A stretch of 64,000 nucleotides of DNA from Laguncularia racemosa (Eukaryota; Streptophyta; Magnoliopsida; Myrtales; Combretaceae): positions 1-64,000 of the forward strand of contig JBBMOL010000602.1 of NCBI GenBank assembly GCA_037954665.1. The letters are read 5' to 3'. Numbering within the stretch: the stretch's first letter is position 1; every line of letters starts with the position of its first letter. Shown piece after piece: positions 10,489-20,070 of the stretch. The translations under genes were made by a program, and so were the position numbers. Under the pieces are notes generated by a model. It did no database searches and was not told where the DNA came from. It saw nothing but the letters and a program-made list of their open reading frames with translations.

Positions 10489-11159
10489 GAAGTTATTGAG
10501 ATATTAGTTTTAGTAGTTTGGGAATAGTCCATAACACTATATGAGAAATTAATCAAAAAGTAGTTTATTAGTAGTTTTTCATTAAGTCTAAACCCCTTTA
10601 TGTATAGATATCACCTATAGCAAGATTCATTTTGAATCCATATGACCAACTTTAACAATGGGTCCTTAACAGGCTCTATAGGATGCCACATTAAATATTA
10701 AACAGTATAAAGAAAACTAAACAATACAAAATAAGAAAACATGATAATAAAACTCTTTTGTACCATGTTTAGTGTGTGCAATATAGGATAAGCATTTTTG
10801 TAATATCCACTATTTGGATCTATAAAGTACTACATTAAACATGATATACAAAGTATTGAATAAGAATGTTTGTATTTTTGTTTAATGAATTTGATTTTTA
10901 TACCATATTTTGGATAATATAAAATATAAGCATTTTATTTAATACTTTAATTTTTTTTGTTCAATAATCAATAAAATATACAAATCAAATAAATAAAAAA
11001 TATTTTATCCAATTTAATATCATAATTTTTTAATAAGCAAAATGCTACTTAAAGAATTTGGGGAACACTCTTAAATATTGTTAGTTTTTTTAAATTTCTG
11101 AAATATTATACCCTTAATAATTATTCCAAAAATAGGTTTCAAAAACGTGAATTTGGTTT
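10489..11159. other. AT-rich sequence, nothing assigned
   Basis: AT-rich DNA between the foldback element and the truncated end of the Tat/Ogre-like element. No gene or repeat end recognised. Confidence 0.5.
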
Positions 11160-11179
11160 GCGAATTCTTTTTTTTTCAA

Positions 11180-12717
11180 AATTTGCAAAATTGAAACACA
11201 CATTGAGACTTGGCATGGGTGACTTTCTCGCTGCATTGTTGCTTTTTGCTATTTTGGGGACTCTTTGGAGTCCGGCTCTTCGGATGTGATCATATTGATA
11301 GTGGGATATTGGTTGGGCAGCGGATTAGTGTTGACATTGGGCGCTGGTATGTTAACAAAGTCCAATTGCACTATTCTGGCGTCAATCAGATCTTGAATCT
11401 TATTTCGGATCCTCTAGCATCTATATGTGGAATGCCCCTCTTGGCCCATATGATAATCACATTTGAAGCTTGAGTCAAAATTTCTGGGTTTGTACCGGTC
11501 ACTTGGGATCTCGAAGCTGATCAAATTGTCCGCTCACAATCGAGTGAAGACCTGGTTGAGTGGGATTGGGATTGGAGTGAATTGTCTTAAGACCCTGGTG
11601 GCCTGGGTGTGATTCATCAACTGCTGTTGGATCGAGGCATTTGCAGTCTAAAATGTCACACGGGTCCCAACCTTGTCCACTTTACCGAAGTTAACTATGC
11701 TAACGGTGGACTCCTTGGCTTTGTTACTCCCTAAGGGCCCCTGTGATGATGTTATTCTAGGAGGGTCCGATGTCGGGAGTCTTCCTGACGTGATGGCATT
11801 CTTGATTCGGTACCCTGCTGCCACTACTTTTGCAAAGCTAGATGACGTTTGGCCCACCAGATGTGAGAAGTAAGTCTTATCCAACGTGTTGACAAAGATG
11901 AATGTCAACTCCTTTTCAAAAATTGGGGTCGTCACCTTAGCAGCTTGAGCTCTCTAGTGCTAGGCATACTCCTTAAAAGACTCAATGTGTTTCTTTCGAA
12001 GACTTCTTAAGTCCATTACCGAAGGGGCAACCTCGATGTTGAATTTGTATTGATTGTAGAATGCTCGAGCAAGTCTCTCCCAAGTATTGACTTGGTTGAC
12101 GTCTAAGTGTGCATACTAGACGAGGGTAGGGCCTGTAAGGCTATCTTGGAAGATCTCGATCATGAGCTAGTCATATTGGGCATACTTTCTCATCTTCTGT
12201 ATATACAGCCTTGTATACATCTTGGGGCATCCAGTGCCATCATATTTTTCAAATTCTGGGGTCTTGAACTTCTCTAGGTACACTTCTTTCCATACACTGG
12301 TAAGCTAGTGATCCTTGCCTACTCAAAGCCGTCAGGCCCCTCTATTGTCTTCATCTTATCAACCAACTGTTGAAAAAGTTTTCTTTCCATCTCCTTTTGC
12401 CTATCCTCCATCTCCTTCTTTATGTCGTCCAAGGTTGGACCGAGGTTGACTCTCGGTTCATACTTGAATGCCGAGTTAAGGTGAGAATTGATCTCTTGAT
12501 ATTCTGGAGGTTAACCCTCTACTACTTTCCCTTTTTTAGCCCCCAAGTGTTCTTCCTAAGTTGGTTGGGTGGTGTGAAGGAGGCCAATACTCTTAGTCAG
12601 GAGGTGGACTTGGGCAACCAATTGCTGGACTGTTTGTTCTGACATGATCCTAGGATCCGAGGTAGTATCGGCATTGGTGTTGTTGCGGTTGTTGTTGTTG
12701 TTGCCACTGTTTGCCAT
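11180..12717 (-). pseudogene. gag of the Tat/Ogre-like element
   Basis: The proposed start (ATG at 12717) gives MANSGNNNNNRNN, an Asn-rich leader, then MSEQTVQQLVAQV. The capsid-like region follows: EKFKTPEFEKYDGTGCPKMY, YAQYD, FQDSLTGPTLV, WERLARAFYNQYKFN, ELTFIFVNTLDKTYFSHLVG and SSSFAKVVAAGYRI. A C-terminal block reads KIQDLIDARIVQLDFVNIPA, PNVNTNPLPNQ and INMI. These are standard blocks of plant Ty3 gag of this lineage. Gag forms the virus-like particle that packages element RNA. Several stops (for example TAG where Trp or Gln is expected at about 12120-12170) break the frame. No protease follows. The plus-strand open frames at 11210-11473 and 12370-12859 are shadows of this. Confidence 0.8.
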
Positions 12718-12959
12718 TTTGGTCTTTGAGCAGGTGCGGATTGGGCTCCTTAGAGGGTCCGGTTGTTTGGGAGCTATCTTTGATACCTGGCACACATTTT
12801 GTCTTAGTTTAATGTATGTATGTAAATATGATGCATGTATCACACAGATGCTAAAATAAAAAGGCTAACAATTGATTAATGATATAATACTGAAAATTTA
12901 TTTTTATTAATATTGGAAACTTGGAGTTCGATACTTGAAACATGAAAAAGTAAAAGTAC

Positions 12960-14474
12960 AATGCTAATCTATTTCCTAGTCCTCTTCTTCTTTTGCTGCG
13001 TAGGCATCAATTTTCCACTGATGATAGCTTCCAACTCTTTAACTCTAGCTTGGGTCTTTTTTAGCTAAGCTTCCAAGGCCTTGTTTCTTTGATTAGACTC
13101 TTTAAATCTACCCTTCCAGATATCTTTTTTGTAGTCTGCAGCTTCGAAGTATACCTCCATCCGGGCCTTGACTTGTTCCAAATAGGTTCTCAACTCTGGG
13201 TTTACCTTTTTTGGCTAAGGTTGGGTGATATCTAGGACTTGGTATGCCTTTTCTCTTGTTTGATATAGCTGATGGATCACGAAATCCCTAGTGGCTTGAT
13301 GCTTGCCTACTTCGCCATCCAGGTCTTCGAGGTCTACGTTGGGGCTCTTGATTTGGGCTTCCCATAGGGCTTTGACCTCTACCAACTTAGCGAACTACTT
13401 GGCTACCAGTAGATTTGGGTCCTGGTGTTTGAACGTGATTGCTTCTAGTGAAAGTCGATAAACTATGTCTTGGATGGTATCAAACTAGCGGATCACCGAT
13501 TTTGGATGATACCCTATGCATTTGCTAATACCGATTAGAGGAATTGCCTAAAGGTTTCTGTAGGTTATGATGACTTTATTGCAGCAACTCCATCTAGCTG
13601 TCCACAGGATGTCAGTCAGTACTGAAACTCTTGAGCACTTTCACCTAACTGTAGCTAGTAAGGTCGTCGGATAGCTTTATCTTTTCTATGCATGAGTCCA
13701 CAAGGTCTACTTGCTGGTCTAAAGATTTTCGGACCAGGTTCAACCCAAAACATTTGAGGTGGCTCACGAACCAGATTAGGATGAGGTTGATGTTTTCTTC
13801 TTGACAAAATTCAGGTTTCGAATCTGTTCAGCTAGTAGAGCTGAGATATAAGATTTCCTTCCCAGGAATTAGGCCACTAGCTCGACGACTCTGTAATGGA
13901 TATAAAAGATCCCGGTGGGGAAGAATATGGTGGCAAAGGCTGTCAGGATGAAAGCATTTACCCTTCTCTGTTTGTAGCTCTTGGGGTCCCCACATAATAT
14001 GTCTTTCCTATCCCCATCATCTTCTCGGGCTATGAACCAGGCTTCTAATTTGTCCATTCGTATGCAATATCTGTTGCAGTTTGCTAAGGCCTTGTTGATT
14101 GCTGTCTTATGGACACCTAGAAGTCTACTAAAAATACCGGCTGACCCAGCCTCAAGATTTGGCACATATACTTTGCTGGTTAGTGATGGGGCTTGCAGGA
14201 GTTGGGTGTATTTTTCTAGAGTGGGAGTGATATCATGTGGCCCAATGAAGAAAGCTACAGGCTCTACTTCCCATAGATGGAGGATAGCCCGTATCAGAGG
14301 TAAGTTCATTTCCATCTTCATTAGTGAAACGATGGGCCTTATCTTTTGTTGGATGAAAGCCTACTCTTCGGGGTTGTACAAAGTAAACCAGTAGTCCAGT
14401 ACTAACTTTGGATCCAGAGGTTTGCAAACCTAGATCTCTTTGCGGAGGAGGCGATCGACTATAGAACGAGCCAT
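12960..14474 (-). pseudogene. DUF7745-like upstream ORF of the Tat/Ogre-like element
   Basis: From ATG at 14474 the frame reads MARSIVDRLLRKEI, stop, VCKPLDPKLVLDYWFTLYN, then VEPVAFFIGPHDITPTLEKY, TQLLQAP, KVYVPN, IFSRLLGVHK, a basic middle region and AFILTAFATIFFPTGIFYIH. The pattern (F.IG..D..PT.EEY..LL, later a hydrophobic block with FP) fits the plant DUF7745 family, commonly found beside retrotransposon gag genes. Its role is unknown. Downstream, at about 13240-12980, a Lys/Glu/Ala-rich stretch including KELEAIISGKLMP looks like a coiled coil joining to gag. The longest uninterrupted part is 14321-13869; at least two stops precede it and more follow. Confidence 0.6.
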
Positions 14475-14973
14475 CTATTACAATACAAGTCTCCAATTAC
14501 AAATTTTTTTTACAAAGTACAAATAATGTTATTACAGGGAAACGCATCTGAACTCTAGGAACGGAACAAAAGTATTACATCATTAATCAATTGTTAGCCT
14601 ATGACTTCATGTATGTAGATAGGTGGGTTCTAACAGGTCCCCAAGCTTTATGGCCTCCCACATTCTCGACGAAATGGATCTCGGGCTATATTGAAGCGTT
14701 GGGTGGGGTGGCCTAATCAGTCCCGAACGACGATCATATCACTTCGCCCAAAACCTACACAATGGCCCCCCTATCTTAGGGTCCTAAGACGGCCTGAGTT
14801 TGACCATATCTAATCACATGATTACATGCATGTAGACTCAATGGCAAGAAAAAAAATACATAAACCCCTAATTTCATTAAATCCCTAAAAGGTTAACAAC
14901 AATATAACAATCAAAAGACATTTTTGAAATGGTGATTTTAGAAGATTTAGGTGGCTAGCCTACTAGGGATACT

Positions 14974-14990
14974 CTCCAGTGGAGTTGCCA
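14974..14990 (-). other. Primer-binding site of the Tat/Ogre-like element
   Basis: Minus-strand TGGCAACTCCACTGGAG lies 3 bp inside the LTR end. It differs at two positions from TGGCGACTCCACTGGGG, the PBS commonly seen in plant Ogre/Tat elements. Confidence 0.8.
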
Positions 14991-16340
14991 TCCTGTCAAG
15001 TCTAATTTTTTTATTGTTTATTCTTAATCCGATTTATATTAGACCCTATGCTCATCTAATTTAAATCCTCGACTTGAACTAGGAATTTCGTCTTATTTTG
15101 TAGTCATTACCTAATTGAAGTTGGGAAAGATTATTGAATTAGGACTAATTGAGCGGATTAATCCTAATTTAGACAACTAGTCAACGAGATTTCCTCTTTT
15201 CATTTTTGTGAAAGAGAAAAGGGAAAACTAGAGTTTCTGAACTCGGGGGCTAACCAATTAAAATCTTAAAGTTACCACCTTATTCTTCTGAAATCTAAAC
15301 CATATCCTAATGTCTTTTATTATTATTTATTTTGTTTTTATTTTTGTTATTTTTTGTTGTGTTTTTGCTTATTGATTAAAAGCAACTTATTCTAATATGG
15401 AAAATGATTTTTTATTCTTTTTAGAGTTGCTCCAAACGGGTGCTTACGTACCTGCTATTTAAGATTAAACAAGTTATAGTTCGCTTTTCATAAAAACTTT
15501 AGTGGGTTAGTTAATTTTAATCATGAAAATACTTCAAATTTACGTTTTTATCATTTTTAGCATTTTTGGAAAAAATCCAAGCTTAAGCTTGACTATTTTA
15601 TTTTATTTTTATTATTATTATTTTTTAAAAAATTAATTTAAGGAAAAACCAATTTTAGATTTCTTTAAGAAAAAGATTTTTCTAAGTGATAAAAATTATT
15701 TTTATTTTCCTATTATTAACCTACCTCTAATTATTATTATTATTTATTATTTTATTTTATTTTATTTTTACATTTTTCTATTTTTTATTTTATTTTAACA
15801 TTTTTTCCATCTTCTTTTTGGTTTTTTATTTTTTATTTTTTTAATTTCTATACTTTTCTATTATTATTTTTTATTCTTTCTTTTCTCTTTTCTTTTATTA
15901 TTATTTTTTAATTATTTTTTATGATTTTCATAATTCTTTATTATTTATTCTAACATTTTCCTAATATTATTTTAACAAATGAATAAATGAATAAATACGA
16001 TAAATAAAAAAAATAAAAAAATAAAAAAATTTGACTTACCTAAGTCCGGATGCGGTGTGCGAGTCAGGTCGGAGCGGGTCGCGAGTTGGGTCACGGTGGC
16101 TGGAAATCCTCGTCGGCGGTGTTCCAGCGGTCTTTTTCGTTGAATGAGGGGTGTTTCTGAAGCTTCCGAGGATGATGAACCTAAGGCCGGTGGTGGTTAT
16201 AGTCGAAAACCTCCCTAAGTGACGTTTCGAGGTGGTGGTGATTGGCGGTCGTGCTTGAAAACTTTGGCGAAGCTTTAATCTCTCTTATTTTCTCTCTTTT
16301 CTCACTTTTAATCCATGCTTTGGCTTCCCCACATGACAAT

Positions 16341-16350
16341 CTATTTATAG
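16341..16350 (-). promoter_or_regulatory. TATA box of the LTR promoter
   Basis: Minus-strand CTATAAATAG in the context GTGCCTATAAATAGATTG. An AG-rich leader begins about 60 bp downstream. The placement is appropriate for the end of U3. Confidence 0.6.
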
Positions 16351-16733
16351 GCACCAGAAATCGAGTTGTATAAGCTCGGATTTCCTTCGATCGAGGAAAA
16401 TCAGATTTCGGTTGAAAAACCCATCTCCGATTTGTTGTGATCTGTGTATATGTTGGATTTTGTTACGATTTTATGTTAATTGGATGATGTTTATCTCATT
16501 TTGATTAAAGATTTGGTGGATTTATGTAAAAAATCGAATCAAAACGGCCAAATTCCATTTCTCCTATTGCCGGTGACGATTTCGGATGAACGAATGGGAT
16601 GATCATGTGCTTGGCGGGTGCATTCACGTCGACCAATCAACGACTGACACGTGTCTTGGGGAGGGAAAAAAATTGCAAAACACGGAATGCGTCCCTCGCG
16701 ATTTGAACTATTGACTGAGCCCACCCCCCCCCA

Positions 16734-16760
16734 CCCCCCCCCCCCCCCCCCCCCCCCCCC
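16734..16760. repeat. Poly-C tract of 27 bases (with shorter C runs before it)
   Basis: Runs of 7-9 C broken by single A bases precede an uninterrupted run of 27 C inside the LTR. Third long C run in the window. Confidence 0.85.
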
Positions 16761-17287
16761 ATGCACTTTAAGCCATGGCTCGGACTAACTAGGCTAGCCC
16801 ACTTCTCAGTTTTTTAATTTTCACAATTTGCATATATGTAATGCAATTTTTATTATTTTTTTATTATTTTGAAATTTTAAAAATTTATAAAAATTATTTA
16901 ACTCATTTTCTTATTATTCCTATCATTATTTTCCAAAATAGATATATTTTCCCTATTTATTTTATTTTTTGAATATTTTTCCTATTTTTGCTAAATTAAA
17001 AGAAAAATTGTAAAAAATGAAAATTAACAATTATTAATTATTAGGGGCAAAAATAGGATGTTTACAACTCGTATTTATTTGTAATGTAACTGATTTCTAG
17101 TTTCTTCGTAACTTCTTTCCTTAACTTAATTAACCCCACTATATAACTCAAAAGTAACAATAATCACATTCAATTGCAAATACAACAAAGCAAATGCATT
17201 CACATACATAGCATATCAACACATAACACAACATTGTAGCATATCATTAAGTTTTCCACTCACTTGTTTAAGGTCGTCATAGTCCTA

Positions 17288-17960
17288 ATCGAAGTCAAGC
17301 GATTCCAGTAGGTAACCTCTTTACTTTCCTCTTGAAATCAGTGTCCTTCTGCAATGTTTTCTCAACCAAATCATAGAAAGTAGCATCTCCACTTGACTTT
17401 GGTAGTTTCTTAGCACTTGACATGTGTACTCTGCTCATCATGCGTTTGATGACAAGTCATGAAGTCTCCACTTTAAGAAACTTTAGGTAAACAAGATTTG
17501 AAATGTTCAACACTTCTTCAATGTGATTCCAACACAAGGTTCTAGAAGGAACGACTTTTCTACGAATCATTGCTTTCAACACCCTAAGTTGTTGTGATCG
17601 ACTATCTGCTTTCCTTATGTAAAAGTTAAGCAATGGAATGTCTTTGACCTGCTAAATCTGGAATTCCTTCTTCCGTGCATGCAAGATACCCTTGAGAAGG
17701 ACGACTAAAGATCTTGCATTAGGGTATTTGGCCAAGAATGATCTTCCTCAACATCTTTTGAACATGCCATTGCAAAATTCATTTCATTCCAAATATGCCC
17801 TAGGCCATCATCTTGGACGTTGTTCGGACCATTCCCTTCACCATCTACACCAACATAAACGCCTCTCCTTTGCATAAAGCATCTTTGAACCTTTTGTTTA
17901 TCAATTTTTCTCTAATATCTTCCAATGAACTACTTATAGGACAACCCGTAGCATTTAGTA
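17288..17960 (-). pseudogene. DRD1/CLSY-like SNF2 chromatin remodeller, deleted pseudogene
   Basis: Minus-strand blocks in order are: RRGVYVGVDGEGNG and HIWNEMNFAMACSKDVEEDH (17870-17690); KEF, KDIPLLNFYIRKADSRSQQL, RVLK (about 17660-17580); then NHIEEVLNISNLVYLKFLKV, ETS, MMSRVHMSSAKKLPKSSGDA and TFYDLVEKTLQKDTDFKRKV (17560-17330). These match separate parts of the plant CHR34/35 (DRD1) and CLSY family: the acidic N-terminal LW.EM..AL..SK motif, the SNF2 VE.IPLLDFY..KADSR..QL block, and the QNHV.EVFNIL.LV.PKFLK stretch. The helicase motifs in between are deleted, and several stops are present. DRD1 and CLSY proteins act with Pol V and Pol IV in RNA-directed DNA methylation. Assignment within the family is tentative. 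Confidence 0.7.
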
Positions 17961-18065
17961 GTCACTAAAGGTTTTGTATCGCCTTCTTTCTTCTCTCCTT
18001 TATTAACATCTCCACCTATAGGGTTTCCCATTCTTTCTACTGGTTTTTATCCTCACTCACGCTTT

Positions 18066-18890
18066 CATCACCATACATACACCAACTATTCCCACACACC
18101 GCGTACACACCAACGTACTCCTATCCATACACATACACACTCCGCACACACCTACACATACATACACACAATTATACTATATACCTAGTTACACGCATAC
18201 ACAACTGCACTTTACAATCCTCTTTTCTCCTCAAGTCCACATGCACACATACACACACCACTAGTGCATACATACACACATACTCTGCATACATCTCACG
18301 CCATCGATATGTACATACACACATATTCCACATATACCCTACACCACCAATACATGCATATCCACATTCTCCATACACATACACACATATCTGCATATAC
18401 CACACTCACCTTCCATACCCACACACACATATCCGTACACCACACACCTTCTATACACATACACACATACCTGCACACACCACACTCCTTCCATACACAT
18501 GCACTCATACCCGCATACACCACACTCACCTTCCATACCCACATACACATACCCGCACACTACACACTTTCCATACACATACACACATACCTACATACAC
18601 CACACACCTTCCATATACATACACACATACCCACACACACCACACACTGTCCATACACATACACACATACCCGCACTCACCACACATCACCTCATATGCA
18701 TACACACGTTCCCGCACACATCTTACACCACCTCATACACATACACACATACGCGCACTCACCACACACTACCTTATACGCATACACACATTCTCACATA
18801 CACTACACACCATTTATACATATACACACGTACCTGCACTCACCACACACCACCTCATACACATACCTGCACACAGTATACACACTCAAG
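18066..18890. repeat. Minisatellite of about 40-bp CA-rich units with a 120-bp higher-order period
   Basis: At least twelve tandem units of 38-42 bp are visible, each built on CCATACACATACACACATAC followed by CTGCACACACCACACTCCTT or a variant. Between 18371 and 18610 unit lengths run 42, 38, 40, 42, 38, 40, so two 120-bp trimers can be recognised by shared variants. The array is flanked by simpler CATACACA repeats. Long open frames across it on both strands (the largest 18264-19391, 375 codons, His/Thr/Tyr-rich) arise from the repeat itself. They have no start context or domain, so I do not call them genes. Confidence 0.85.
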
Positions 18891-19560
18891 TCCTTCTTCC
18901 CTTTCCCTTTTTTCCTTTCCTCCTCCGGACACTATTGTTCCCATCGTGGTGGCTATTGTCGTCGTCGCTACGATTGTCGTCATTGCTGCTGTTGCTGCTA
19001 CTATTGGATCGTTGTTACCACTGTTGTTGTCTTCCTCTTCCTTCGCACACACATACACCTCACAAGCACCAAACACTTCTCTCTTTCTCACTGGAACACC
19101 ACTCCCTACACACACACACACATCACCCTCATGCTTGCATTGAAGCAAGAGACTAAACATAGCAACGGCCACTTACGGATTTCTTCTCGGACGTTGCTCG
19201 CAGGGTGTTACTGCCATCCTAGTTGCTGTTGCTGTCTTCATCACGGTTGCTGTTGCAGCTTTGGTTGTCACCATTGCTGGCGTTGTTGTGCGACCGTTGT
19301 GGTTGTTGTCATCGTAGTCGTTTTTTGGGTCACTGTTGTTGTTGCTATTGCCTCCGTCATCAGGGAAGAAGACTGGGTAGATATGATTTGAAAGCTGCTG
19401 AAGAAGACAGCTCGAAAGGAGAGGGAGAAGAGGAAGAAGAAGGATAAGAAAGAGAAAAGGAAAGGAGGGAGAGGGAGTAGGACGAGATGGGTTGCAGCTG
19501 CTATTGTGCCTACTGTTGTTAGACACGATGGATGGCCGGATGGGACGTGCGGTAGATTTG
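18891..19560. repeat. Imperfect trinucleotide-rich region (GTT/GCT/GTC and GAA)
   Basis: A CT-rich stretch is followed by irregular triplet repeats (TTGTTGCTGCT-like at 18950-19040 and 19200-19350), then GGAGAGGGAGAAGAGGAAG purine-rich DNA and a T run at 19575-19610. Open frames here are low-complexity Ser/Val/Cys or Thr/Ala/Asn products in every phase. Confidence 0.7.
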
Positions 19561-20070
19561 AAAAATCTCTTTCTTTCTTTTTTTTTTCTTTTTTTTCTTT
19601 TTTTTTTTTACAGTTGTGTGAATATATATATATTATATTACAATGTCTCTATTTTAATATTCTACTTAGTATACAAAATATTTTTAAATTTTATATTTTT
19701 AACATTTTATTACGAAAGTTTACGTTTAGGCTAATTTGATTATTCTGAACATAAATATTTACTCTAATTATCCATTTAAAATCCTTAGATCTACAATTTC
19801 AATTAATTTTATTATTTAACCTGATATTATTTGAAAATTATGTTTCAAAGAATTTATTCTTTCCAATTGTTTTATTTTTTAAAACATATTATTATCTCAA
19901 ATTATTAAAATAATATTTACGCATCGTGATGTTTGAATTTTCGCTGTATATTTCTCAAAGTTTTTAATATAGCGAGGTTGTTATTCTCGCCATCCCGATA
20001 TAAAAGTATTTATTATTTTGCTTATTTTCTTTAAATTTTCATATAGTTTTTCAAAATTTTTAGGACTTTA
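19561..20070. other. AT-rich, nothing assigned
   Basis: T tracts and AT-rich DNA. TTAGGACTTTACA at 20058-20070 could be the end of an LTR (minus-strand TGTAAAGTCC), but no partner was found. Confidence 0.4.

Larger units (their letters stand above)
11160..17066 (-). mobile_element. Truncated Tat/Ogre-like Ty3/gypsy element (LTR, PBS, extra ORF, gag; no pol)
   Basis: Read on the minus strand the order is: 2.07 kb LTR (17066-14994), primer-binding site, leader, DUF7745-like ORF (14474 onward), coiled-coil stretch, then gag ending near 11180. Protease, RT, RNase H, integrase and 3' LTR are absent; gag-like coding ends in unrelated AT-rich DNA at about 11160. A PBS of the TGGCGACTCCACTGGGG type plus an extra ORF upstream of gag are hallmarks of the plant Tat/Ogre lineage. 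The left end is a truncation, since no LTR or target duplication partner was found there. Confidence 0.7.
14994..17066 (-). mobile_element. LTR of the Tat/Ogre-like element (2.07 kb)
   Basis: On the minus strand it starts TGTAAACATCCTATTTTTGC and ends CTTGACA next to the PBS, so it has TGT...ACA ends. It contains a poly-C tract (16734-16760), a TATA box at 16341-16350, a GAGAGAAAATAAGAGAG leader after it, and a GC-richer stretch at 16030-16260. Homopurine/homopyrimidine and AT-rich DNA fill 15300-16030. There is no second LTR for comparison. Confidence 0.75.

Noticed and set aside
11210..11473. An 87-codon plus-strand frame with a hydrophobic start
   Set aside because: The opposite strand encodes the gag C-terminal block (PNVNTNPLPNQ, INMI), so this is its shadow.
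12370..12859. Two plus-strand hydrophobic frames
   Set aside because: They are antisense to the Asn-rich gag leader (MANSGNNNNN) of the Tat/Ogre-like element.
13981..14394. A 137-codon plus-strand frame
   Set aside because: Antisense to the DUF7745-like ORF, which has the recognisable motif order.
18264..19391. A 375-codon plus-strand open frame
   Set aside because: It lies across the CA-rich minisatellite and triplet repeats; the product is His/Thr/Tyr then Val/Ala/Cys low complexity, and the opposite strand and other phases are also open.
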